DNA of 64,000 nt from an uncultured Dorea sp. (GCA_910578865.1 CAJTRM010000003.1:1-64000); one strand, 5' to 3'. Numbered from the stretch's first letter, positions 7,865 through 16,043 are shown. Notes: generated by a model not told the origin, from the sequence alone. Translations and numbers: made by a program.

Positions 7865-9115
7865 ATGAAAGAGATAATAAGAGCAAAAAGAATGGAAAAT
7901 GTGCATTCTGACATCAGAGGACCTTTATTTGTAGAGGCCATGAAACTGCAGGAGGAAGGCCGTAATATATTAAAGCTTAACACAGGCAACCCGGCATCTT
8001 TCGGCTTCGGATTGCCGGACAGCATCAAGAATGCACTGGCTGATCATATTCAGGACGGAGTGGGCTACTGTGACTTTAAAGGGATGCCGAAATCAAGGGA
8101 AGCAATCTGTGAATACGAGAAAAGCAAAGGAATCAAAGGGATTACGCCAGATGACGTATTCATCGGCAACGGTGTCAGCGAGGTGGTTTCCTTCGCACTG
8201 CTCCCGCTTCTGGACAGCGGGGATGAAGTGCTGGTTCCCGCTCCGAGTTATTCTCTGTGGGGAAATTCGGTATACCTTGCAGGCGGAAAACCGGTATTTT
8301 ACACCTGTGACGAGAAAGCTTCCTGGTATCCGGACATTCAGGATATCCGATCCAAAATCACTTCAAAAACAAAGGCAATGGTCATTATCAATCCTAACAA
8401 CCCTACCGGGATGCTGTATCCGGAGGAGGTGCTCAGAGAACTCGCACAGGTTGCCAGAGAGGCAGGCCTGCTGCTCTTTGTAGATGAGATTTATGACCGG
8501 CTGGTAATGGACGGCCTTAAGCATGTTTCCCTTGCATCCCTGGCAGATGATATTCCGGTGATTACTTTAAACGGGCTGTCCAAATCTCATTGCCTGTGCG
8601 GCTATCGCTGCGGCTGGATGGTAATCAGCGGGCCCCGGAACCTGACGGAGGATTACAGGAAAGGAATCATCCAGTTAACGTCTATGAGACTCTGTGCCAA
8701 TTCACTTGCCCAGATTGTTATTCCGGCGGCGCTCAAGGATATGGAGACTCCGGCTTCTATGGTACGCCCCGGCGGGAGGATTTATGAGCAGAGGGAGGCA
8801 ACGGTACGTGAACTTGCGAAGATAGACGGACTTTCCTTTGTAAAAAACAACAGTGCATTTTACATTTTCCCGAAGCTGGATGTGAAGAAGTTTAATATTA
8901 CAGATGATAAGAAGTTCGCACATGATCTGATGCACGCCACAGATATTCTGCTTGTGCCGGGCAGCGGATTTGACTGGAAGGATCCGGATCATTTCAGGAT
9001 CGTAATGCTGCCGGAGGCAGATGTGCTGGGAGACGCGGTCAGGCGGATGGGAGAATTCCTTGACGGTTACAAACAGGGAAGCAGGAGCAGCGGAAGTAAG
9101 AGGATCGTTGCATAA
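7865..9115 (+). CDS. Class I/II PLP-dependent aminotransferase (AlaA/AlaT-like)
   Basis: The 416-aa protein is a fold-type I aminotransferase. Visible landmarks are NTGNPASFGF (N-terminal substrate region), VFIGNGVSEVVSFAL, NPNNPTGMLYPEE (cofactor-binding Asn-Pro-Thr-Gly), FVDEIYDRLVMDG, and the Schiff-base lysine K240 in LNGLSKSHCLCGYRCGW, followed by the phosphate-binding Arg. The proteobacterial AlaA/AlaT alanine aminotransferases have the same pattern, so glutamate-pyruvate transamination is the best guess, though branched or aromatic substrates are possible. It is monocistronic, ended by a hairpin at 9177-9210, and divergent from a LysR regulator. Confidence 0.9.
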   Translation: MKEIIRAKRMENVHSDIRGPLFVEAMKLQEEGRNILKLNTGNPASFGFGLPDSIKNALADHIQDGVGYCDFKGMPKSREAICEYEKSKGIKGITPDDVFIGNGVSEVVSFALLPLLDSGDEVLVPAPSYSLWGNSVYLAGGKPVFYTCDEKASWYPDIQDIRSKITSKTKAMVIINPNNPTGMLYPEEVLRELAQVAREAGLLLFVDEIYDRLVMDGLKHVSLASLADDIPVITLNGLSKSHCLCGYRCGWMVISGPRNLTEDYRKGIIQLTSMRLCANSLAQIVIPAALKDMETPASMVRPGGRIYEQREATVRELAKIDGLSFVKNNSAFYIFPKLDVKKFNITDDKKFAHDLMHATDILLVPGSGFDWKDPDHFRIVMLPEADVLGDAVRRMGEFLDGYKQGSRSSGSKRIVA

Positions 9116-9176
9116 AAACGGACGTATGTGCCCGGAGCCTGTAACAAAAAAGGCATTTCTATGGAAATAAATGAAG

Positions 9177-9210
9177 AGTCTATGGTACAATATGTATCAT
9201 AGACTTTTTT
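9177..9210 (+). terminator. Rho-independent terminator after the aminotransferase gene
   Basis: AGTCTATG (9177-9184) pairs with CATAGACT (9198-9205), extendable past one mismatch, and is followed by TTTTT. Confidence 0.8.
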
Positions 9211-9266
9211 ATGCTGTGGACAGGTAATAAGCCCTGTTTGTCAGACATGGTTCGGAGGATAAAAGA

Positions 9267-10646
9267 ATGGAACGAGGCAGAAGAATACTTGCGGCCATTT
9301 TAATTATGATATTGAGCATGAGTGTAGGAAGCGTTGCTTTTGCAACCAATGCGGCGGTGACCGACGGGGAGCTTACCGAGGAAGAAAAACTTCAGCAGGA
9401 GCTCGATAAAGCCTACGCCATAACGGTGGAGTCCAACAAAGTTAAGGGCTGGCCGCAGGGGCCGGGTACTTACGGGGAAGCTGCTATTGTCATGGAGGCC
9501 GGAACCGGGGCCATTCTTTATAGCAAGAATATAGATGAGCGCCATTTCCCGGCCAGCATCACCAAAGTGCTGACGGCGCTCGTTGCGCTGGAAAACGGAC
9601 AGTTGACGGACCAGGTGGCATTTTCCCATGACTGCGTGGCATTTATGCAGCCCGGAGATTCATCAATAGGGATGAAGGAAGGGAATGTCATCACCCTGGA
9701 GCAGGCGCTGTATGCGACACTTCTGGCGTCTGCCAATGAGGCGGCCTATGCGGTGGGGGAAAATGTCGGAAAGAACGCGGGCTATGATTACAGCTGGTTT
9801 GTCGAACAGATGAACAAACGCTGCAGAGAGCTTGGAGGCGGGAATTCTAATTTTGTGAACACAAATGGCCTGCACGATGCAGAGCACTACACCTGTGCCA
9901 GAGATATGGCGCTTATTGGGCGGGAGCTGTTTCGGCATCCGGAGTTTTTTACGATGGTCCAGACGCTGGAGTATAAAATAGAGGCGACGAGTACGACGGA
10001 GGAACATATTTTCCAGCAGAAGCACAAAATGCTCAGGCCGGAGAATCAGAACTATTATGCTTATGCGGTGGGCGGAAAGACAGGCTTTACTTCGGACGCA
10101 CGCTCTACACTGATTACTATGGCGGATAACGGAACTACACAGCTGGTATGTGTTGTCCTGCGGACATATGGGCAGAATGTTTACCCGGATACGAAGAACC
10201 TCTTTGAATACGCGTTTCATAATTTTTCCAGGATTCCGGTAAATGAACAGGAAACGTCTGAGGATATTGCCGAGATTCTTCCAGAAGGAGACGGCGGATA
10301 CGTTATGCTCCCGGTAGGAGTAGAATTTTCCAGCCTTGATATGGAGATAACAAGAGATGAGGCCAATCCGCAGGAGGCAGTCCTTACCTATTCCTATGAG
10401 GGGAATTTGGTAGGAACAGCAAGGGCAAGGCTCAGCGAGTCTTATCTTAAGGAGAAGGCGGCTAAAGTCGAGAAGGCAGAGAAGAAGGGAACAAAGAAAG
10501 AGGATACCGGGAGAAGCATGGAGGAGATCCGGGACGGGATGATACTTACAGGCGCCGTAATATTGCTGGGCGTATTGGTCACAGCATTTGTGAGGCTGCT
10601 TATTCGGCAGAGGAGGCGGCGGAAAATGCGGAGAAAGAGATCTTAA
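9267..10646 (+). CDS. D-alanyl-D-alanine carboxypeptidase (S11 family, PBP5-like)
   Basis: This 459-aa exported serine peptidase trims the terminal D-Ala from peptidoglycan stem peptides. It has a signal peptide (residues 1-27, ending SVAFA), the active-site SITK (S97-K100), SAN (155-157) and GGKTG (K271). A beta-rich C-terminal domain follows. The last 60 residues carry a Lys/Glu-rich segment, a hydrophobic helix (MILTGAVILLGVLVTAFV) and a strongly basic tail, so it is anchored by a true transmembrane segment rather than the amphipathic helix of E. coli PBP5. GGAGG precedes ATG 9267. It stands alone between two terminators, suggesting housekeeping expression. Confidence 0.95.
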   Translation: MERGRRILAAILIMILSMSVGSVAFATNAAVTDGELTEEEKLQQELDKAYAITVESNKVKGWPQGPGTYGEAAIVMEAGTGAILYSKNIDERHFPASITKVLTALVALENGQLTDQVAFSHDCVAFMQPGDSSIGMKEGNVITLEQALYATLLASANEAAYAVGENVGKNAGYDYSWFVEQMNKRCRELGGGNSNFVNTNGLHDAEHYTCARDMALIGRELFRHPEFFTMVQTLEYKIEATSTTEEHIFQQKHKMLRPENQNYYAYAVGGKTGFTSDARSTLITMADNGTTQLVCVVLRTYGQNVYPDTKNLFEYAFHNFSRIPVNEQETSEDIAEILPEGDGGYVMLPVGVEFSSLDMEITRDEANPQEAVLTYSYEGNLVGTARARLSESYLKEKAAKVEKAEKKGTKKEDTGRSMEEIRDGMILTGAVILLGVLVTAFVRLLIRQRRRRKMRRKRS

Positions 10647-10679
10647 TTTGGCAGGCGGTATCTGTATTTTGGCTATAGG

Positions 10680-10732
10680 ATACTCTCAAAGACAGACCCT
10701 GATGGGGAATCTTTGAGGGTATTTATTTTTTG
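10680..10732 (+). terminator. Rho-independent terminator after the carboxypeptidase gene
   Basis: ATACTCTCAAAGA pairs with TCTTTGAGGGTAT (one G-T pair) and is followed by TTATTTTTTG. It insulates the accessory Sec locus from upstream transcription. Confidence 0.85.
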
Positions 10733-10810
10733 TCTGAAAAAAATAAAAAATTGGTATATACATCCTGGAAAATTAATAAAAAGGGAGTCGAGAAACAACA
10801 GTTCGTAATA

Positions 10811-10841
10811 TTGACAGATATTTAGGGGGGGGGGGTATAAT
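10811..10841 (+). promoter_or_regulatory. Promoter with an 11-G tract in its spacer: candidate phase-variable switch
   Basis: A perfect TTGACA (10811-10816) and a perfect TATAAT (10836-10841) are separated by 19 bp, of which 10825-10835 are eleven consecutive G. Nineteen base pairs is longer than the optimum of 17; loss of two G would restore it. Slippage of poly-G or poly-C between the two promoter boxes is the known mechanism controlling Neisseria porA and opc. Transcription would start about 40 bp before the BTAD regulator. Both boxes and the tract are seen directly; switching is inference. Confidence 0.75.
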
Positions 10842-10888
10842 AAACAATAATTACGAATTATGTATCAATAGTTTGTAAATAGCAATAT

Positions 10889-12097
10889 ATGAAAATGAGA
10901 AGGAGAAATAAAAATTTGATTGAGAAAAAGTTATCGGTAAAGATGTTCGGCCGGTTTTATGTCAGTTATGGGGATGAGGCGGTCTTCTTCGGAAAACAAA
11001 GAAACTCAAAGATTGAGCAGTTATTCCAGATACTGATGACGAGGCCGGGACAGGGAGTTCGCAAAACAGATATTGCTGAGAGGCTTTACAAATGGGAGAA
11101 GGTAGAAAATCTAAATGCCAGCCTCAACAATACTATTTTCCGTCTTCGTAAATATCTGGAGGCGTCGCCTTTGCCATCGGGGGATTATCTGATACTGGAT
11201 GAGGGAATTCTGCGTTTTTCAGGAAAGATTGAAGTAGAATCGGATGTCTGGGAATTTGAAAAAATTTTCAGACAATTCCAGGAGGAACAGGATAAGAAGA
11301 AAAAAACTGATTTTTGCAACAGGGCCTGTGAACTATATCAGGGTGTATTTTTACCTCAGCTGTCTAATGAACAATGGGTAATAGAAATGGGCTTCAGCTA
11401 CCAGAAAATGTACGATTCGATGATGGAATATCTGCTCGGCTTCCTGAAGGAGGAAGGTGATTACAGGATGGTGGAAAGGCTGGCAGCACAGGCGGTACAG
11501 ATCTGCCCTTATGAGGGGTGGGAAAATTGGCAGATAGATGGTTTGATTGAGTTAAAGCGTTATCAGGATGCGGAGGAGCTTTATCGGGATACTGTTGCAT
11601 ATATCCAGGAAACAGGGGGCTTTCTGTCAAAAAGCCAGCAGGAGGAATATCGTAAGATAGGGGACAGGATTCAGCAGCCAGAGGGAAAGGCAGAAGATGT
11701 CAGGAAATATCTTAAGGAAACGGCTTTGAAACAAGGTGCTTATGACTGTATGCTTTTAGGATTCTCGGACTGTTATCATATGTTAAAGCGCATTATAAGA
11801 CGGGGCGGAATCTGTTTTAGTCTGCTTTTGTGTACGATTCTGGACAGAAACGGACATCCCGCAAAGGACAGAGATTATTGTGAAAAGCAGGGAAAAAAGT
11901 TGTGTATGTCATTTCGGACACATTTGCGGATAGGAGATATTTATACAAAATATAGTGTAAATCAATATCTGTTATTGTGTGTAGGAGTTGGAAAAGAGAA
12001 TATTTCAGAAATCGGGGAGCGAATTAATCTGGATTTCCGGAAACGGTGCGGAGGCTATGGAGGTATCAGTTTTCAGCTCCTTGATGATGTTTCATAA
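10889..12097 (+). CDS. BTAD/winged-helix transcriptional regulator of the adhesin locus
   Basis: This 402-aa protein has an OmpR/PhoB-like winged helix (about 15-100: KMFGRFYVSYGD, then SLNNTIFRLRKYLE) followed by a TPR-like bacterial transcriptional activation domain (about 105-255, ending LYRDTVAYIQETGGFLS). That is the SARP/BTAD architecture common in Clostridia. The C-terminal 110 residues (LLCTILDRNG, RIGDIYTKYSVNQYLLL) recall a degenerate GGDEF-like fold, but no GGDEF motif is present. ATG 10889 is given; TTG 10916 has a better ribosome site (AAGGAGA) and may be the true start. It lies directly between the poly-G promoter and the adhesin gene, so it probably activates the adhesin locus (inference). 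Confidence 0.82.
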   Translation: MKMRRRNKNLIEKKLSVKMFGRFYVSYGDEAVFFGKQRNSKIEQLFQILMTRPGQGVRKTDIAERLYKWEKVENLNASLNNTIFRLRKYLEASPLPSGDYLILDEGILRFSGKIEVESDVWEFEKIFRQFQEEQDKKKKTDFCNRACELYQGVFLPQLSNEQWVIEMGFSYQKMYDSMMEYLLGFLKEEGDYRMVERLAAQAVQICPYEGWENWQIDGLIELKRYQDAEELYRDTVAYIQETGGFLSKSQQEEYRKIGDRIQQPEGKAEDVRKYLKETALKQGAYDCMLLGFSDCYHMLKRIIRRGGICFSLLLCTILDRNGHPAKDRDYCEKQGKKLCMSFRTHLRIGDIYTKYSVNQYLLLCVGVGKENISEIGERINLDFRKRCGGYGGISFQLLDDVS

Positions 12098-12122
12098 CGT
12101 GATATAAGAAGAGGATTTGCAC

Positions 12123-12133
12123 GGGGGTATAAT
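12123..12133 (+). promoter_or_regulatory. GGGGG-TATAAT element upstream of the adhesin gene
   Basis: Five G directly followed by TATAAT repeats the arrangement seen at 10831-10841. No good -35 box lies 16-19 bp upstream, so this promoter, if used, probably needs an activator such as the BTAD protein encoded just before it. Start sites have not been mapped. Confidence 0.4.
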
Positions 12134-12274
12134 TTTATATAAAATGCATGAAATGTCTGAAATGAAAGAGATGGAGAAAGAACCTCTCTGATATACTGTA
12201 TCTTGATAATAAATAGGGAAATTATCCTCGGTGGACAAGGGATGGTTTCCCGTCAAAAAGGAAGGCAAATTAAG

Positions 12275-15200
12275 ATGAAGAGAAAACAAGCTATGAAAGT
12301 GATTGCGGCAGCAGGTGTTGTCATCGGGGGCGCAGGGATGTTCCCGGACGGCAATGTTGTATACGCCGCGGAGCTTGAGCAAGATGGGGATGGGGGCTCA
12401 GACGAACTGGTTTTTTCGGCTTCCGAAAAAGCAGACAGTTCCGAAGAAACACGGACAGCAGAGTCAGATATTGCATCTGCTGCACCTCATTCCGAAGAAG
12501 TTCGTGAAAGCTCGGCTTATATAGAGCAAGATTCCGGGCAGATTCAGGAAGACAGCGGAATAGATAATGCAGGATCCTTAGGCAGCAATGTGGCGGAAGG
12601 CGGCAGCGTTGATACTTCCGAAGCATCCGTATCAGATTCTGAGATTGTGTCCGATGGTTCCGAAACTTCCGAATCAGGCTCTGAGACGTCCGCATCAGAT
12701 TCTGAGACATCCGTATCGGATTCCGAGGTGTCAGTGAGTGAGGCAGAATCAACGGAAGACGAAGAAATCCGCGGGGATGACGGATTGTTTACGTCGGAAG
12801 AATTGTGGGTATTAAAGAGCGCCCAGGCGAAAGTTGCAGAGGGCAGAGAGAATGAGTTGACAAAGGAAGAACAGGAATTGCTTGCAAGGTCTGAGTCGGC
12901 AAGCTTAGCTTTGTCAGAGACATACAGTGATCTGTTGTCGGATTCTAAGTCTGCCAGTCAATCTCTGTCAGAGAGGTACAGTACAGTATTGTCAGATTCT
13001 GAGCAGGACAGTACGTTAGTGTCAGAGACGTACAGCACGCTGCTGTCAGAGTCTGAATCGGCAAGTAAACTTCTGTCCGAAGCGTATAGTACACTGCTGT
13101 CAGAGTCTACAGTTGCCAGTGAATCTCTCTCCGGCAGGTACAGCACCATGCTGTCAGATTCTGCGAGTGCAAGTACAGCAGTATCAGAAGAAATGTCAGG
13201 AACCGTATCAGAGTCCGAGAGCATGTCCGTGGCTGTGAGCGAGAGTATGTCTGCCTCGCTGTCAACAGTGGAGAGCTTGAATACTTCTACATCTGAAGAG
13301 GTGTCACTTGCACAGAGTGAATATGACAGCTTGCTGGAGAAATATCACGATAGTGAGCAGAGGCTTCAAAGATTAGAGGAATTAAAAAAATTAATTAAAG
13401 ATCAACAGGAGAGTGTTGAACAAAAGCGCCAGGAGGCATTAAAGAATAACAATAAAGATCTTTCCAAAGTCGGGTATTATGATGCGGCAAATCTCCTGGC
13501 GGAGTATCTGATTCAATATCAGATGCTTACAGATGCTCAGGTGCATAATTATACGGATGTTACCTTCAGCGAGTGGGAAAATAACAAGGGTGACGATGGA
13601 CGTCATGTGACGGCAAGATATAAGGATGAGAATGGAATTTGGCATGAAAGATATTTTGACTATGTGACGGCAGATAAAGATGGTAATCCAATAGAAGATA
13701 GGAATAAGGAAGAATCGTTCGGCGGTAATAATACGAAAAATAGTAATAATGCAGAAAAAGTAGAGAATATTTATATTGTTGAACTTAAAAAGGATGCCAA
13801 CGGTAAAATTATAGTCATGTCAGACGAGCCTATGAAGGGTGGCACCGGATTTATCAGTGAGAAGGACTTTAAAGATGGCAAAGATGCATACCAGCAGGAA
13901 TATGAGTCAGAATATAAATCCGTATCACAAAATCTCAGCGAGACAAAGAGTGACAGCGTAAGTGAACGTGAAGAATTTGTAAAGGCATCGGAAGAAGCAA
14001 GTACAGAAGCCGAGGGCAGTGCTTCAACCAGCGAGAGTCTTTCTGAGTCTCAGAGTAAGCTGATACATGACAGTGCAAGTACATATGAAAGTAATAGTAC
14101 ACAGCTGTCAGAAAGTGCAAGAACAGATTCCACGTTTGAAAGCGGCAGTACACAGTTGTCAGAAGATGCAAAGGCATCCGGATCTACGTATCAGAGCGAA
14201 AGCGCACAGATATCAGAAAATGTAAGGATATCTGAGTCCACATCTATGAGTGAGAGTACGGAGCTGTCAGGAAGTGCAAGTACGTCTGCATCTACGTATC
14301 AGAGCGAGAGTGTGAGGCTGTCAGGAAGTGCAAGTACGTCTGCATCTACGTATGTGAGTGAGAGTGAATCATTACGTAATTTAATAAGTGAGAGCACGAG
14401 TGTATCTGCAAGTGAAAGTACCTCTACAGTAGTGAGTGATAGCGAGAGTACCAGTACGGTAGTGAGTGAAAGCGAGAGCACGTCAACGGTAGTGAGCGAA
14501 AGTGAGAGCGCGTCAACGGTAGTGAGCGAAAGTGAAAGCACGTCCACAGTAGTGAGCGAAAGTGAAAGTACGTCAACAGTAGTGAGCGACAGTGAAAGTA
14601 CATCTACGGTGGTAAGCGATAGCGAGAGCACGAGTACAGTAGTGAGCGAAAGTGAAAGTACGTCTACAGTGGTAAGCGATAGCGAGAGCATGAGTACAGT
14701 AGTGAGCGAAAGTGAAAGCACGTCTACAGTAGTGAGCGACAGCGAGAGCGTATCTACGGTAGTGAGCGAAAGTGAGAGCACGAGTACAGTAGTGAGCGAA
14801 AGTGAAAGCACCTCCACAATAGTAAGTGAGAGCGAGAGCACATCTACGGTAGTGAGCGACAGCGAAAGTACGTCTACAGTGGTAAGCGAAAGTGAGAGCA
14901 CCTCCACAGTAGTAAGCGAAAGTGAAAGCACGTCCACAGTAGTGAGCGATAGCGAGAGCACGAGTACAGTAGTGAGTGACAGTGAGAGCACGTCCACAGT
15001 AGTAAGCGACAGCGAGAGCGTATCTACGGTAGTGAGCGAAAGTGAGAGCACGAGTACAGTAGTGAGCGATAGCGAGAGCACGTCAACAGTAGTGAGCGAA
15101 AGTGAAAGCACCTCCACAATAGTAAGTGAAAGCGAGAGCACGTCCACGGTAGTGAGCGATAGCGAAAGTACGTCTACAGTGGTAAGTGAAAGCGAGAGCA

Positions 15201-15901
15201 CGTCAACAGTAGTGAGCGAAAGTGAAAGCACCTCCACAATAGTGAGCGAAAGCGAGAGCACGTCCACGGTAGTAAGCGATAGCGAGAGCACGTCAACAGT
15301 AGTGAGCGAAAGTGAGAGCACGTCCACAGTGGTGAGCGATAGCGAGAGCACGTCAACAGTAGTGAGCGAAAGTGAGAGTACATCTACAGTGGTAAGTGAA
15401 AGTGAAAGCACGTCCACGGTAGTGAGCGAGAGTACCAGCACGAGCGAGAGCATCAGTGCAAGCACAAGTACGAGTATATCGGCGAGTGAGAGTACCTCTA
15501 CCAGTTTAGCAGATACAGCTGACGATGCACCACAGGCACCGGCCATAGATAATGCACCTGTCGTGGCTACAGTTACACCAACACCCGCAGCGGCACCTAC
15601 TCCTGCTCCGGCAGTAACACCTGTAGTTGTGCCGGTAGAAGATACACCGGTACCGCTGGCAGATATGAGTGATATAGATAGTCCGGATAATGAGGAAACT
15701 CGAACAGTTGAGGATGAAGAGACACCGTTGGCGAATATGGCAGTTGCTACTGGATTGGTACATCAGATCCAGCATGTATGCGAAGTGGTTGCATCGGGAG
15801 TTTTGCCGTTCCTGTTTGCAGGAAGCAACCGAAAGAGAAAGAACAGACTGTCCGAATTGAGAAAAGAGATTGATGAGAAAACAGAAGGGAAGGAGAATTG
15901 A
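12275..15901 (+). CDS. Serine-rich repeat adhesin exported by the accessory Sec system, 1208 aa
   Basis: I chose ATG 12275 (GGAAGG upstream); the frame is open to TTG 12203 and another ATG lies at 12242. The signal region is short, basic, with a glycine-rich core (VIAAAGVVIGGAGMF) and ends VVYAAE. Glycines in the core are a mark of SecA2/SecY2 substrates, but the usual KxYKxGKxW start motif is absent. Then come a short Ser/Glu region, five 18-residue repeats, a non-repetitive coiled-coil and binding-type region (about nt 13290-13960), a loose Ser-rich region, 34 decapeptides (SESESTSTVV type), a Pro/Ala/Thr linker, a short hydrophobic segment and a basic tail. No LPxTG is present. Ser/Thr repeats are the expected O-glycosylation sites. 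The Sec and Gtf genes follow on the same strand. Confidence 0.92.
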   Translation: MKRKQAMKVIAAAGVVIGGAGMFPDGNVVYAAELEQDGDGGSDELVFSASEKADSSEETRTAESDIASAAPHSEEVRESSAYIEQDSGQIQEDSGIDNAGSLGSNVAEGGSVDTSEASVSDSEIVSDGSETSESGSETSASDSETSVSDSEVSVSEAESTEDEEIRGDDGLFTSEELWVLKSAQAKVAEGRENELTKEEQELLARSESASLALSETYSDLLSDSKSASQSLSERYSTVLSDSEQDSTLVSETYSTLLSESESASKLLSEAYSTLLSESTVASESLSGRYSTMLSDSASASTAVSEEMSGTVSESESMSVAVSESMSASLSTVESLNTSTSEEVSLAQSEYDSLLEKYHDSEQRLQRLEELKKLIKDQQESVEQKRQEALKNNNKDLSKVGYYDAANLLAEYLIQYQMLTDAQVHNYTDVTFSEWENNKGDDGRHVTARYKDENGIWHERYFDYVTADKDGNPIEDRNKEESFGGNNTKNSNNAEKVENIYIVELKKDANGKIIVMSDEPMKGGTGFISEKDFKDGKDAYQQEYESEYKSVSQNLSETKSDSVSEREEFVKASEEASTEAEGSASTSESLSESQSKLIHDSASTYESNSTQLSESARTDSTFESGSTQLSEDAKASGSTYQSESAQISENVRISESTSMSESTELSGSASTSASTYQSESVRLSGSASTSASTYVSESESLRNLISESTSVSASESTSTVVSDSESTSTVVSESESTSTVVSESESASTVVSESESTSTVVSESESTSTVVSDSESTSTVVSDSESTSTVVSESESTSTVVSDSESMSTVVSESESTSTVVSDSESVSTVVSESESTSTVVSESESTSTIVSESESTSTVVSDSESTSTVVSESESTSTVVSESESTSTVVSDSESTSTVVSDSESTSTVVSDSESVSTVVSESESTSTVVSDSESTSTVVSESESTSTIVSESESTSTVVSDSESTSTVVSESESTSTVVSESESTSTIVSESESTSTVVSDSESTSTVVSESESTSTVVSDSESTSTVVSESESTSTVVSESESTSTVVSESTSTSESISASTSTSISASESTSTSLADTADDAPQAPAIDNAPVVATVTPTPAAAPTPAPAVTPVVVPVEDTPVPLADMSDIDSPDNEETRTVEDEETPLANMAVATGLVHQIQHVCEVVASGVLPFLFAGSNRKRKNRLSELRKEIDEKTEGKEN
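12914..13183 (+). repeat. Five 54-bp repeats (18-residue units) in the first Ser-rich region
   Basis: The translated unit follows S-E/G-x-Y-S-x-x-L-S-D/E-S with period 18 residues, five times in a row (SETYSDLL, SERYSTVL, SETYSTLL, SEAYSTLL, SGRYSTML). It differs from the decapeptide of the long repeat, so the protein has two separately evolved repeat arrays on either side of its non-repetitive domain. Confidence 0.8.
14405..15424 (+). repeat. 34 tandem 30-bp repeats encoding S-E/D-S-E-S-T-S-T-V-V
   Basis: I count 34 consecutive decapeptide units ending in TVV or TIV. Units vary mainly at position 2 (Glu/Asp), position 6 (Thr, once Ala or Met, twice Val) and in synonymous codons (AGT/AGC, GAA/GAG, TCA/TCC/TCT). 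The array is over 1 kb and should change length by recombination. It is the glycosylated stalk of the adhesin by analogy with GspB, Fap1 and SraP. Confidence 0.95.
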
Positions 15902-16023
15902 TGGAATTTTGTAATTGGGATGCGTTAGCAATAGCTTTTGTGGCTGTGGTTACAGGATGGTATTTGATCACCAGACATAAATTAAAAAAAGAAATTAAAG
16001 ATTTGGAAGATCAGTTAGACTGA
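15901..16023 (+). CDS. 40-aa single-span membrane protein, translationally coupled to the adhesin gene
   Basis: The ATG overlaps the adhesin stop (ATGA-type overlap at 15901), with GGAGAAT upstream serving as ribosome site. The peptide has a short N-terminus (MEFCNWD), one hydrophobic helix (about 8-24, ALAIAFVAVVTGWYLIT) and a charged amphipathic tail (KLKKEIKDLEDQLD). Its position between the adhesin and SecY2, and its size, suggest a small accessory translocon subunit analogous to Asp4 or Asp5, which in Streptococcus gordonii are SecE- and SecG-like. I see no sequence motif proving that. It was too short to be called by usual ORF thresholds. Confidence 0.7.
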   Translation: MEFCNWDALAIAFVAVVTGWYLITRHKLKKEIKDLEDQLD

Positions 16024-16043
16024 TTGGACGACAAAAATTGGTG

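Noticed and set aside
7771..8028. 85-aa minus-strand ORF across the lysR-aminotransferase gap
   Set aside because: It overlaps the start of the well-supported aminotransferase and has no ribosome site or family likeness.
12203..12274. Upstream TTG start for the adhesin (12203)
   Set aside because: No ribosome site is near it. It would add a non-signal-like 24 residues; ATG 12275 has GGAAGG upstream and gives a normal basic start and hydrophobic core.
14405..15424. CRISPR-like appearance of regular 30-bp repeats
   Set aside because: Units are contiguous with no spacers and encode a decapeptide in frame with a surface protein.
14299..15546. 415-aa minus-strand ORF through the Ser-rich repeat
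   Set aside because: It is a mirror of the 30-bp repeat (Leu/Ser/Thr/Val low complexity) with no ribosome site. The plus-strand adhesin explains the region.
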